Of a DNA stretch of 28,577 nt, positions 7,901 to 17,227 are shown in pieces. The stretch covers positions 1 through 28,577 of IMG/VR virus record IMGVR_UViG_3300031673_008691. One strand, given 5' to 3'. Below the pieces are notes generated by a model. That model worked only from the letters and a program-made list of their open reading frames with translations. It was not told the origin of the DNA and did no database searches. Source of the DNA: a virus. Both the position numbers and the translations under genes were made by a program. The stretch's first letter is position 1. The number at the start of each line of letters is the position of its first letter.

Positions 7901-10900
7901 AGTTAATAGGGTTATCAGGTTACGAAACAGATGATGCGAATTATAGTTCAGCTTTACAAGCGATAACATCATTTAATGATAGAGATATTATTTTATTTCC
8001 AAATAGCGGTGATGTAACACTAACAAGAGGAATAACAGCCGTTCCTAGTGGTGTTAATCAACGATATGAAGATGTATATGAATCATCTATAGTATATGAT
8101 ATTGATTATGAAGAAACATATATAGACACATTTGATATTTCGCCTTTATCTGGTTATTATAATGATACAGATATTACAATCACATATAATTACAAAACAT
8201 GTGAAACAGCTTCTCCTACAGGTTCATTCGATGTATATTTACAGACATATAACACAACAGAAACAGAATTAGTAACGTCTATTGATTATAACGGTATTTC
8301 TACTGGTGTTAATTTTATTTTTCCCTTAACATCTACTAAACAAGATGTTGGACGTCTTCGTATTGAGAACTCAAACAATTTTATTAATTCTAGTTTTGTT
8401 GCGGAAGGAAATTATTATCCTGCTGTATCTGTAAATCAATTTGATGTTTATCCAAACATACAAACAGGTTATGTATCTGCTACACCGTTTATTATTACAT
8501 CGAATGTCAACACATATCAAGATGATATATTAATAGACACTAATAATATAGTAGCACAGGCATCCGCTGTTTTTGATTATAGCGATGGATTGGGAAGAAT
8601 TTCAGACATTGTAAATCACGGCGAAGAAGAATTACACTTTAACAAAACAATCTTTATTAATGATACTGGGTTGACCGAGTTGTCTGCTTGGTTGTCTTAT
8701 ACAGATGGGTTTAATAACGTTTCAACAGCTTTGACGAGTGTGTCTACGATTCTCCCACCATCGGCAACGTATCTTGATAGTGCTACAGATGGATGTAAAG
8801 TGTCTTCTGTAAACGGATATTATTATTTGGGTGGTGAGTTAACATTTGAAGGAAGTGTTGTTTCTTATGGGTTACCCTACGTAACTTCAATAGTTTCTAA
8901 TAGTGCTGATAATGTTGAAATAGTTTCCACACAAGATAGTATTATTTCAGCCTCAATAAATTTTGATAATTATTTTATCAACAATGAATTTGTTTCTTTT
9001 GTACCCCAGCTTTGGATATATCCGCTATTAGCTGAATCAAATATTAATTTATATCAAGACGCATATTTAGATTCTGGTTTAGATATAGTAAAATTCAATT
9101 TCGACTCATTTACTTACATTCCGTCTACTTATAGAGCAAATCTTGATAATATAGTATTCAATTCTTTTATTCCGTCAAGTACTTCGGGTTCATACTCAAT
9201 ATCAGGAATAACAACAACCTCTAATTATATTTCAGCCGATATATTAATCAATCAATTTAATAACACAGTTACAAGACCAGTCTCAACTACCATTTCTCTA
9301 TTATCAGCATTTCAAGGTCTTGTAGATAATAATTCATACGGAATTACAGCCACACTTTTTGAAACCAATTATATTGGTACAACTTCTGTTGATTTATATT
9401 TTAATCAAGTATCTGCAGGTCAGGTAGAAATACCTATTTCATTTACAGACGGTTGTAATATCGAGAACACATCTATTTCATTTGTTTTTTCTCGGTATGA
9501 ATACATTACACCAACTATGTATTTTGAAAACACTCTTCCTGTAAGTTACATGGGATGTAGAAGTACTGTCCCTCAGAAACTTATCTTCTGGGATGACGTT
9601 GCTCGTGAATCGCATACTGCGGTATTATATGCACGTGGTTCAAATTCTATTCCATACTATGAAAAGAACAATAGATGGGACCACTTATTACCTCGCTGGA
9701 GATTCACAGACATAGACGGAAACGTTGTTGATTCAATTTCATCCACTAATGTATATCTTTCTTCAGACACGCGTTTGATAGGCGTTTCCGGCGTGTCTGA
9801 GTTCTATTATGTGGATGATTTACCAACAGGTGAGGAAGGTTTGCTTTTAGTGGCTACGCTTTCTTCACATTCATTTGCCTCTCCTTTAGATGTTGAAAAT
9901 GCAATCGATTTGCCCGGATTTGCAAATAGTAAATTAAATGCTGTTGAATTATATCATGTTAATGATTTACCCGCAACTGATTTAACAATCACAAGAGATG
10001 GTTTACGAACACACAGACCTTATTACTGGACAGATACTAAAGTACCATATACAATTACTCTTTCAAGCAATGTGACTAAGTGTGCAGATTGTAATTCTAT
10101 TGTATTTACATTCCCACAATTATCAGCAGAAGAATATGATTATTCAATTGAAATGCAATCTGTTTCTGCTAATTTCTTCCCTATAAATTCTGCATTTAAA
10201 GCATTTGATGATGATGGATTGCCAATAGGAGGTTTTGTTAGAGGAACTATGCAACCTTTTGTTTCAGGTAGTACTGTTTCTTTCTTTGCCAGCACAGTTG
10301 TTTCCTTGTCTGGTTTATACTCACATCAACCACAAGTTTGGATATCTAATCCCGAAAACAGAACATTAAATCTTCTTACATATAATCCAGGTGGTGTAGC
10401 AGATGAATATAAAGCATGTATGGATACATACACCAGTTCTTCTTATCTTTCAGCAAACTCCCTTATTATAGATGTTCCTTATATTTCTGCAGCAAGCGAT
10501 TCAATGTACCTTACTGGGTTTGGTGGTATGTGGGGATTGGGCGTAGATGGTTGTTATAATGTTTGGGCGGCCGATACAGAAATGGACACCTTGCGTAAAT
10601 ACAATCCAGTTGGTGAAGAGTTGATATCTATTAACTTAGCAGATGGTTCCGCCCCTGCAGGGGTTTCAGTTGATAAAAACAATGACGTATATGTAACTTT
10701 AAAAGATTCTGTAAGTACTCTTAAATTTTCAACGGAAGGATTATATATTACAGCTCTTATTCCAGAAAACGGATTTATTACAGACGAATTAAGTAATAAT
10801 ATTTTTAATCCTTCTCAAGTTGAAGTAGATTCAAATAATGATGTTTGGGTTTCTTATTACAATCCTCTTTGCAGTTGTGTTATAAAATACAACCAAACAA

Positions 10901-12351
10901 CTTATGAAGAAGAAATTAGAGTAGATTTAAGCCCATATTTTTCACCCTTCGATTTAGATATAGGTGAAAATAATATTTTATATGTAACAACACAATTTTT
11001 AAGTGGATCAGAGGAATATGCGACAAGACATTTTGTAGGAGCTCTACATGAAATAACTTCAACTGGTACACTTACAACTACTCTATCTGATTTAAATAAT
11101 CCTCACTATCTTGCGTTGGATGAAAATAATAACGCTTGGTTTTCTGAAGGCGTATCTGTTGTTTCTGTTCTTTCAGGCAGTGATTTGGTTAGTTACTATT
11201 TATCAGGAGGAACTACTAATGACGCAGTTATTGAAAGAGTAGAAGCAGCTGCATTGCCAGAAGGCTTTGGTGATGATGCACAAATAGGTGGTATCGGCCA
11301 CACTGCAAATGGTTACACTTATGTAATTCAAAGCAAAGAAAATATGGTATATATTTTCAACACGGATACTTTTGAGCTTGTAAACACCTTCAACGTTTAC
11401 CCAGATGGCGGTTTTGATGAGTCTGCAAGAGCATTTGGTGATTGGACAGGATTTGCTTGGTATAATAAATTCATTAGAATTCCATATGAAAACCAAACAG
11501 TAGAATTGTCAGGTAGATCAACATTCTTTGATATTTTAGATGCGCCTGAAGATATAAGATTGAAAAATGATAGTTATAATCTTTCACAAACCATATCAAA
11601 TCTGTTCTTACAACCTCAAGCAGCGCAAAACATCAACCCCGTATTACACGATGACTACTTCCCATCTGTATTTGGAACACCCGCGGATGGATATCAAACA
11701 ATAGGCCGACAGTATTATGAGAAGATTGCAAACTTTGTTCAGAATAATAAAGACATTGAAACATGCAATATCCCACAATTATATAGTATTTGTAAAGCAA
11801 TTGACGTGCCTGTAGATGATTACAATCTTTCATATCCTGCTGATTTATCAAGATTAATGGATATAGTATCTATTCACTATAGTACGCTTCGTGGTGTAAA
11901 AGACAAATATAATTTATATCTTGGACCATATGGATGTAATATTCCTTCTCAATATACAAATATTACAAATCAGGAATATACAATTAATAGACATCTCACT
12001 GCTTTAGACACAGACTATGTTACATCAAGTGGTGAAGGGTTAATAGTATTAGATAATATAAACAACAAATATGATTTAATTTATGTTAACGACAGCACTG
12101 CTTTAAGCGCTCTTTCTGGTTTCGGTTTAAGGGAACCTCTAATTGTTAATAATGGATATAACGGTTATTCCTTCTTTAAATATAATAAAGACAATCACAG
12201 AAGTGCATATGTAAACAATTTAATTGACTGGGAAAACGAATATAATTCTATTTCATACGAAGTTTCTTCTATTAATGATTGGTATGGTGAATATGGATTA
12301 ATCGAAAAATGGTTTGATTATGAAATACACAAAGGCCTTGGATTTATCTAA
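4966..12351 (+). CDS. Giant virion structural protein: Gly-rich N-terminal part, C-terminal NHL-like propeller
   Basis: A 2461-residue protein with start and stop fused to gp6 as TAATG. Residues 1-43 form a short non-repetitive head. Residues about 45-330 hold Gly-rich runs between short beta strands such as GGKIVLIATDAITFGPNAVL, a pattern seen in phage and bacterial surface fibres. Residues about 340-1840 are a long Ser/Thr/Asn-rich beta region with scattered Cys, probably many Ig-like domains. Residues about 1847-2150 are a six-bladed NHL-like propeller: six strands of the type VDKNNDVYVT start near 1858, 1899, 1951, 1996, 2048 and 2108. The last 200 residues are more helical (YYEKIANFVQNN, LSRLMDIVSIHYSTLRG) and may be the docking part. 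No signal peptide or membrane segment is seen. Its place after gp6 matches gp7 in T4, but I cannot show homology. The exact role is unknown; baseplate periphery or a side fibre is inferred. Confidence 0.85.
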   Translation: MSDLYLSRPNQRVNINQPQRWNNIYIFAKEIYVNNILDVSNSVSGGSGGDGGNSIQIPIPVDITSASQAVSGRNGSDGFGPNPGQAGGGGAGFSLGINDYTVGNPGISGLPGSSPSTPSFYKAYSPVEDWAFRTVQDLAESGSGGGGGGGGSAGDSITKTCKQDLVAGSGGGGGAGGFGGGKIVLIATDAITFGPNAVLKSTGGYTGLNGAIGEYEWNETTDNNGVVTTRLIQTASSKATKTAIGGLGGSDDENINISDFSNIYNESLGGDGGLGGLNYKLSDVGTPGECQYSQELAEAKKGGNGGKGGAGSGGSILLQSPSIQSFSNYDVSGGNNNEGIVLSANDLNDITLFFTPSSRDAYIYFDSIKAHIDTNVNDIFTRPTISNWSSDFESNIFSTTEGEVLSSTDLLNLVLSSTSDNSTIYMLASANNGTIVGANALPSVSVFGLSAEVSSQNTYVESNTIKGYLCNTFAFSGQDLGILYTSSSVNKTYGDNTFSFTVTSDYIKNGVLNYGERGTKRSSIINDNTIVVSISTSSPSESSYLFTADGTGNLTSNIGGISGVDTNSFFELISPVTSYYIDDTEYNGFSNIVESASSNPYVTTFLGFLSASLSFALPLSTSQNMLSTITDVEALSTNENYVFAYEDYLPLLLTDTFFNPISTATYFCLATSDDVPYGSVLDTTQNVYFSVYDGSDVYTLSTDYSNEVIPGSAAFGYYMDTSNINITGILLNTNNVEDIVLISDLSGIDTSRDLPLDTVGYIKIISNPSIFNFATTELSGAADYYTTRQASIFPPIGVVNLTPSNVNPTTIEFVDETIYSFISGSDYVSNLPQISGFLDISSGDFSTYTPTAVSLSDVVSAVGAFNVALSGEMNANYSILNGYVLSAAFSFPDIMNISECVTFFKSITAEEQPYASITLSDNSQLTPFNSIETQINNNEQYIGYAPLSSTWNIDIENPWFFPSNVLSWAADTDVITLNQLIGLSGYETDDANYSSALQAITSFNDRDIILFPNSGDVTLTRGITAVPSGVNQRYEDVYESSIVYDIDYEETYIDTFDISPLSGYYNDTDITITYNYKTCETASPTGSFDVYLQTYNTTETELVTSIDYNGISTGVNFIFPLTSTKQDVGRLRIENSNNFINSSFVAEGNYYPAVSVNQFDVYPNIQTGYVSATPFIITSNVNTYQDDILIDTNNIVAQASAVFDYSDGLGRISDIVNHGEEELHFNKTIFINDTGLTELSAWLSYTDGFNNVSTALTSVSTILPPSATYLDSATDGCKVSSVNGYYYLGGELTFEGSVVSYGLPYVTSIVSNSADNVEIVSTQDSIISASINFDNYFINNEFVSFVPQLWIYPLLAESNINLYQDAYLDSGLDIVKFNFDSFTYIPSTYRANLDNIVFNSFIPSSTSGSYSISGITTTSNYISADILINQFNNTVTRPVSTTISLLSAFQGLVDNNSYGITATLFETNYIGTTSVDLYFNQVSAGQVEIPISFTDGCNIENTSISFVFSRYEYITPTMYFENTLPVSYMGCRSTVPQKLIFWDDVARESHTAVLYARGSNSIPYYEKNNRWDHLLPRWRFTDIDGNVVDSISSTNVYLSSDTRLIGVSGVSEFYYVDDLPTGEEGLLLVATLSSHSFASPLDVENAIDLPGFANSKLNAVELYHVNDLPATDLTITRDGLRTHRPYYWTDTKVPYTITLSSNVTKCADCNSIVFTFPQLSAEEYDYSIEMQSVSANFFPINSAFKAFDDDGLPIGGFVRGTMQPFVSGSTVSFFASTVVSLSGLYSHQPQVWISNPENRTLNLLTYNPGGVADEYKACMDTYTSSSYLSANSLIIDVPYISAASDSMYLTGFGGMWGLGVDGCYNVWAADTEMDTLRKYNPVGEELISINLADGSAPAGVSVDKNNDVYVTLKDSVSTLKFSTEGLYITALIPENGFITDELSNNIFNPSQVEVDSNNDVWVSYYNPLCSCVIKYNQTTYEEEIRVDLSPYFSPFDLDIGENNILYVTTQFLSGSEEYATRHFVGALHEITSTGTLTTTLSDLNNPHYLALDENNNAWFSEGVSVVSVLSGSDLVSYYLSGGTTNDAVIERVEAAALPEGFGDDAQIGGIGHTANGYTYVIQSKENMVYIFNTDTFELVNTFNVYPDGGFDESARAFGDWTGFAWYNKFIRIPYENQTVELSGRSTFFDILDAPEDIRLKNDSYNLSQTISNLFLQPQAAQNINPVLHDDYFPSVFGTPADGYQTIGRQYYEKIANFVQNNKDIETCNIPQLYSICKAIDVPVDDYNLSYPADLSRLMDIVSIHYSTLRGVKDKYNLYLGPYGCNIPSQYTNITNQEYTINRHLTALDTDYVTSSGEGLIVLDNINNKYDLIYVNDSTALSALSGFGLREPLIVNNGYNGYSFFKYNKDNHRSAYVNNLIDWENEYNSISYEVSSINDWYGEYGLIEKWFDYEIHKGLGFI
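5098..5925 (+). repeat. Glycine-rich low-complexity coding region (GGN codon runs)
   Basis: Within the 2461-residue protein several runs of GGN codons encode polyglycine, for example eight consecutive Gly codons at about 5395-5418, and shorter runs near 5100, 5224, 5470-5500, 5770 and 5870-5905. Short hydrophobic strands separate the runs. Because the unit is a codon, expansion or loss by slippage would stay in frame. On the opposite strand this region gives poly-Pro and His-rich open frames that are only shadows. In other phages such glycine-rich segments form polyglycine-helix sandwiches in receptor-binding adhesins; that role here is inference. Confidence 0.8.
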
Positions 12352-12371
12352 GTTATCCACTAAATAGTTTT

Positions 12372-15300
12372 ATGTCCGAAACAATACGTAGATTTGCAAA
12401 TCCTGATTCTAATAACAATCAGGCTGGTTCTAAAAAATACTATTCCAATATTCCACAGGTGAATAATTCTCTACCTGTGGATTTTAATAAACCGCTGGCA
12501 TTTTCTGAGTGGTTAAAATATCAAATAGGCATTGACCCCAACAATCAATATCAAATCTACTTACAATATATAATTAAATGGTATGCAAATAGTGTAGATT
12601 CTGATACAACATCAGACACCATACAAAAAAGTTATCTATCTGTTCTCGAATCTCTTGCTCTTGTGTTTAGAGATGAAATTAAAGATGAATGGGTAAGGGA
12701 ATTAAATTTTAATGAAGATATCGATGTACAGGATGCGATTGAATTTTACTCACGCAAGTTAAAAGAAATTGCTTTGTATTATATAAACAAAAGAAATGAA
12801 GCTCAAAACGCAAAACTGAAATATAATCTTTCTGGTTCTGAAAAAGCTATTACTGAACTTATTTCTGATTATATTTTAAAAGCATTTACACAACGCGAAC
12901 ATGTGCTTAATATACCATCTCAAGAAATATATAATCAATTACCTCAACTTTCCGCTGTTAATAATAAATCTAAAGTTTCAATTGAATATTTTTTCGATAA
13001 GACCAACTACTTTGATAAATCTCCAACAGCACCTGTAAGTGCATATTTCGATACATCTTCTGCAATAGAATTTTTATCTAGTAATAATATAACAATAACC
13101 CCAGATGTTCTTTATTCTTCAGGTATTTTCGACAATCAATACGCATCTGACCCAATTACATTTTCAAATGATTTAAGCTCCAGAGCAAATTCTATTACAG
13201 ATGTTCAGTTTTCTGAAATTATGTTGTCTTTGACAGAAAAGTACACGGGAGCAATAAAACACAGACTTGCAATTTACGAAACACTTAACAATGTCATTAC
13301 TTCTGAATATACACTTGAAGAAGGTAACAATTGGTTTTATTGGCCATCTGGTGAATATGTTTTTGAACAGGACAATTTAGAAGTTACCCCTATTCCTCTA
13401 AAAAATACTAATTTAATTTTACAAGGGGCAACTGCATCAGAAGATTATAAAAACGCTGATAAAATTTTTGTTTCTGTATCGGATGACACAACCAAAGCAG
13501 CTTGGTTAAAATTTACACCGTCAACAACAGAAAATAAAACAATTTCGGCTATTATATACCCTAAAGAAACTTTAATATTTAAATTTCCTTACCCAGGATA
13601 CGGTGCAGCAGCCAAGACTTTGGACTGGACAGGGCCTGAGTTTTCAAATTTCAATACACTTTATAATTTTGTAGATGATGAAACAAAAAAAGAAATTGAA
13701 AATGCATATTTTACTAATACGACAGAATTTACGTCAATTAGTGTATCACCAGTTAATATAAATGAATCAACTCTTGCGTACTCTGGACTTACACCCTCTA
13801 ATAAATATAGTACATCAAGTAAAATAACACGTCGAAACACTGATAATCTTAATAAAATAAACGACAATGTGCCTGATTCTGTATTTACATCTACCCTTGA
13901 ACATTCGTGGTTATATGACTTGCAAAAAACAAATTTACCCCTTTCAATAGGACAAACCAACGTTATATGGCCATATAAAATAATTAACAATGACACACTA
14001 AGTTTTTCTGTTTGTTCAGATGCATGTCTTCCTGTTAATATTTCAGATATACACCCACTAAGTGGTCTTAGTGGATCGACTGCCGGAAGAGGATTGTATG
14101 ACAGTGACGTGTTATACAAACTAAACAATGTTAACGGATTTGCTAGAGAGTGTGCATTTTTGTCAGGGCCTGAATTATCTGCATCTAATTTAGTTTCTAC
14201 TAAATTTACTGAAGGTATAGACGGTGTTCTACAACCAGGACTTCACACTAAATGTTCTCCAGGTGTTTATACAACATTTCTGTGGTGTGGTGATGATGAA
14301 TTAAGCTTATCCGCCACAAATATAAAATATCATGAAATACCCAAGGATAGTGAATTTTATAAAACTAAACACAAATCTATATATGACCAGCGAACTAAAA
14401 CTCTTGAGCAAATAGAGACAGAATCAAACATTTCTACAGGAAGAATTTTTGATGACTTTGGTACAGGTCCTGGAGTGGGTGACTGGAAAACAGATTCAAG
14501 CAGGTCTGTTTTATACAGCCCAATAGGGCATTCAGGAAATACATATGATGATTATGATAATATGTCAGATATTATATTTGCGGACTGGGATTTTCCTAAT
14601 AATTTTTCTCTGCAGAGCTGGAGAGACGATCAAGGTAGGAATTATAAAACATCTCCAGATTTTGCTTGGTTTAAATTGAACAATAATGATTTATTTGCTG
14701 ATGTTGGATGGGGTCTTGGTGAATGGGTAAACTATGATGGTTCTAACGGATTTAAGTTAAAACAAGGAATTCAATACAAATATTTGAGAGCTAATCTGAG
14801 AAGAAGTGATGATGAGATTGATTCAAATGCAGTGCCTTATATGATTATCAGAGAATCATTCAATCTTCCAGTATCTACATTCGAATGGAAATATGCACAG
14901 CTTCAAGATGACTCAACCTGGCTTGCTACAACATCATCTTCTGAAATAATAGTGAACCCTGGAGATGTTCTGCTATATGACCATAATGATGTTACTACAT
15001 ATTGTGTGAGCACTGTTGATACAAGAGGTTTCCGTCAGCAAGATATTCAGAGCATTTCTTCTTCAGGTGATACATCATATTGGATTGATGTTGTTGCTGC
15101 TCCTGTGGGCTCAACACTAGTTGCTAACTGGCCATCCACATATTACAATTCTGCATCTGCCCTTCCTTCTTTAATTGAACTCGACACTATTACATGGATT
15201 CTTTCAACCGAAACAAATGTTAAAACATGGGAAAATATCCCTGCAGGGGTGCCTATATCATTTACTCTGGCGAACTCTGGTATTTATGTACTAAGTGCGG

Positions 15301-17216
15301 CTGCAGTCTTATTAGATTCCACTCCTTATTACAATGAAAATATCTATTTCGAAATAACATCGTTTCAAGATACGTTTGTGTATACACCAACAGGTTCTCT
15401 TGAGTATGATACTATTTCATATCCTAACTTAACCGTAGATGCCGCTATCCAATTACACGGATGGGACATAGAAAACAGCACAACTACTTTATCTAATTCT
15501 AATCACGCAAAACCTATTTGGGTAAAGGCTTATGATGGTAATGATAATACAACCCGCAATAAAGGTGTTTCAATATATGGAACTAATTTAGGTTTTAGTG
15601 ATGAATACGTACCTCGCGTTCAACCAGATATTGACTCTTGGAATTTAAAGGAAAACACACTTCTCGAAATCAAACATCTTGGTAATTCCGTAGTTGAATG
15701 GTATCAACCTGTTGAAATTCTAAATTCAAACAACGAAGTTGAATGGAAGGAATTACAATTTGATGACATAGATTCACCTTTACAAGATTTTTCAGAGCAC
15801 GATTTATCATACTTGCAAATTTCTGCTACTGATAAAACTTCTGATATTGTTCTCTCTCCTTACACGGATAAATGCAAAGGTGAAGTATTTATTAACTATT
15901 TTGCACAAAACCAGTTTACATGGACACAAGAGTTATCTACATACTATACAGGAACTGTTACTATAGTAAATAGTTCTTTAGATACAACTCCAATTTCTCC
16001 ATATGCATATTTGACAAATCGCCATTATCCAACTATGGCAATATTGCCAGATTTCTCTAACATAATTAGTGAAAAGAATGTTGGTTTATTTATACCGCAA
16101 AATCTAGGGCTGGGTAAATTTTTCACAAATAACCATACTCTGACACTGTCTTCAAAAGAATCTATTTCTGGCATTTATCTCGATATAGATAAATTTGAAT
16201 CAGACTATGGTTTTACACAAGAATATAATGACAGTGCCGTTAGTTATATAGAATATGACGCACAGTGGATGAAAAAAGGGATAACAACATTTGCGAGGTC
16301 TGGAGAAATTTCAAATCCATCCAGATATCAGAAATTTGTGCCTTATGTTAATTCAGCAGAATACAAATCATTTGATTATAATACAATCAACAATAAAACA
16401 GACCCCTGGGATGATTATTTGGATAAAAATTGGAGAGATATAGATAATTTTCCCCTAGACTTCAGAGGTCAGGAAAAAATTGCAACCTGGTATTCAGAGA
16501 ATATTTCACCATCCGGTCAAGTATATCAATTCTATGATGATATATATGGCAATAAATACTATTTATTCAAAAATATTGAAAACGTGGATTTATACACACA
16601 GAAGTCATTGAATGGTTCACTCTGGGTAAAAACTATCGATGGTAAATTTGGCACAGCTTCGAAAATGTTATCTGGTGTTGTAGATAACTACATTACATCT
16701 TCATACGCCCATGAAATAACCTCTGGACAAATTAGAGATATATATTGCTATTCTGACGTACTCACTATTATATTGCAGAATAATGTATTAATGGAAAGAA
16801 TAAAATTTGATTATGATTCTGGTCTGCCATATAGCATTGCAGATGATAGTAGAATAATTGAGACATCTGGTTTTGGGGATATATACTATAATACCACAGA
16901 CAACTGTCAATATATAGTGATGAATAATATCAACACCGGATTTGAAATACAAAGATTAGATATTAATGATTTTAATTTACGCAAAGTCTTCCCTACGTAT
17001 AAATCAAATAATGTTTCTTTACTCTCTTCTCTTTCTGCTTTACCTGATGTTGAGTTTGATTTACCACTTATAGACCACAATAAATATACTGGTAAATATA
17101 ATGTATCTTTTTTTGCTAATGCATCCTCTGGACAACATTTAGTAAGTGTAAATCTTAATGAAAAACAAGACCATTTTGATGTTTCGTCGGTAGATATTGT
17201 TTATCCCACCTCATAA
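12372..17216 (+). CDS. Large virion structural protein with helical N-terminus
   Basis: A 1614-residue protein beginning 20 bp after the 2461-residue gene with no visible Shine-Dalgarno. Residues about 38-175 are clearly helical (FSEWLKYQIG, QYIIKWYANS, IEFYSRKLKEIALYYINKRN, ITELISDYILKAF) and could be the part anchored in the baseplate. The rest is beta-rich, Ser/Thr/Asn-rich and aromatic. The middle has isolated Cys pairs (CSDACLP near residue 550; CSPG and FLWCGDD near 630-645) and a segment rich in Trp and Asp (FGTGPGVGDW, IIFADWDFPNN, WGLGEW). The final 280 residues have repeated strands with a turn (GSLWVKTIDG, IRDIYCYSDVLTIILQNNV, QYIVMNNI) that could be another propeller, but the repeats are irregular. 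I recognise no enzyme motif. Position in the baseplate block suggests a tail component. Confidence 0.82.
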   Translation: MSETIRRFANPDSNNNQAGSKKYYSNIPQVNNSLPVDFNKPLAFSEWLKYQIGIDPNNQYQIYLQYIIKWYANSVDSDTTSDTIQKSYLSVLESLALVFRDEIKDEWVRELNFNEDIDVQDAIEFYSRKLKEIALYYINKRNEAQNAKLKYNLSGSEKAITELISDYILKAFTQREHVLNIPSQEIYNQLPQLSAVNNKSKVSIEYFFDKTNYFDKSPTAPVSAYFDTSSAIEFLSSNNITITPDVLYSSGIFDNQYASDPITFSNDLSSRANSITDVQFSEIMLSLTEKYTGAIKHRLAIYETLNNVITSEYTLEEGNNWFYWPSGEYVFEQDNLEVTPIPLKNTNLILQGATASEDYKNADKIFVSVSDDTTKAAWLKFTPSTTENKTISAIIYPKETLIFKFPYPGYGAAAKTLDWTGPEFSNFNTLYNFVDDETKKEIENAYFTNTTEFTSISVSPVNINESTLAYSGLTPSNKYSTSSKITRRNTDNLNKINDNVPDSVFTSTLEHSWLYDLQKTNLPLSIGQTNVIWPYKIINNDTLSFSVCSDACLPVNISDIHPLSGLSGSTAGRGLYDSDVLYKLNNVNGFARECAFLSGPELSASNLVSTKFTEGIDGVLQPGLHTKCSPGVYTTFLWCGDDELSLSATNIKYHEIPKDSEFYKTKHKSIYDQRTKTLEQIETESNISTGRIFDDFGTGPGVGDWKTDSSRSVLYSPIGHSGNTYDDYDNMSDIIFADWDFPNNFSLQSWRDDQGRNYKTSPDFAWFKLNNNDLFADVGWGLGEWVNYDGSNGFKLKQGIQYKYLRANLRRSDDEIDSNAVPYMIIRESFNLPVSTFEWKYAQLQDDSTWLATTSSSEIIVNPGDVLLYDHNDVTTYCVSTVDTRGFRQQDIQSISSSGDTSYWIDVVAAPVGSTLVANWPSTYYNSASALPSLIELDTITWILSTETNVKTWENIPAGVPISFTLANSGIYVLSAAAVLLDSTPYYNENIYFEITSFQDTFVYTPTGSLEYDTISYPNLTVDAAIQLHGWDIENSTTTLSNSNHAKPIWVKAYDGNDNTTRNKGVSIYGTNLGFSDEYVPRVQPDIDSWNLKENTLLEIKHLGNSVVEWYQPVEILNSNNEVEWKELQFDDIDSPLQDFSEHDLSYLQISATDKTSDIVLSPYTDKCKGEVFINYFAQNQFTWTQELSTYYTGTVTIVNSSLDTTPISPYAYLTNRHYPTMAILPDFSNIISEKNVGLFIPQNLGLGKFFTNNHTLTLSSKESISGIYLDIDKFESDYGFTQEYNDSAVSYIEYDAQWMKKGITTFARSGEISNPSRYQKFVPYVNSAEYKSFDYNTINNKTDPWDDYLDKNWRDIDNFPLDFRGQEKIATWYSENISPSGQVYQFYDDIYGNKYYLFKNIENVDLYTQKSLNGSLWVKTIDGKFGTASKMLSGVVDNYITSSYAHEITSGQIRDIYCYSDVLTIILQNNVLMERIKFDYDSGLPYSIADDSRIIETSGFGDIYYNTTDNCQYIVMNNINTGFEIQRLDINDFNLRKVFPTYKSNNVSLLSSLSALPDVEFDLPLIDHNKYTGKYNVSFFANASSGQHLVSVNLNEKQDHFDVSSVDIVYPTS

Positions 17217-17227
17217 GTATTGATAAG

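Noticed and set aside
9763-9800. A 10-bp perfect inverted repeat (TCAGACACGC / GCGTGTCTGA) with an 18-base loop inside the 2461-residue gene
   Set aside because: About one repeat of this quality is expected by chance in 28 kb when loop sizes up to about 30 are allowed, and it lies in the middle of coding sequence.
10652-10663. A GC-rich 12-bp palindrome CCCCTGCAGGGG, with a shorter relative CCCTGCAGGG at 15239-15248
   Set aside because: Both encode Pro-Ala-Gly-Val in unrelated proteins; the similarity is explained by coding, and there is no wider shared sequence.
12452-12481. A 9-bp inverted repeat TCCACAGGT / ACCTGTGGA near the start of the 1614-residue gene
   Set aside because: It is a possible mRNA hairpin 80 bases after the start codon, but a match of this size is expected by chance and nothing else marks it as functional.
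14055-14074. An 8-bp hairpin CCACTAAG-TGGT-CTTAGTGG
   Set aside because: It arises largely from a repeated Leu-Ser-Gly codon pattern within coding sequence; a terminator here would cut a gene in two.
13661-14128. A 155-codon minus-strand open frame
   Set aside because: It lies entirely inside the 1614-residue gene, has no promoter or ribosome site and no recognisable protein pattern. Shorter antisense frames elsewhere in the giant genes were dismissed for the same reason.
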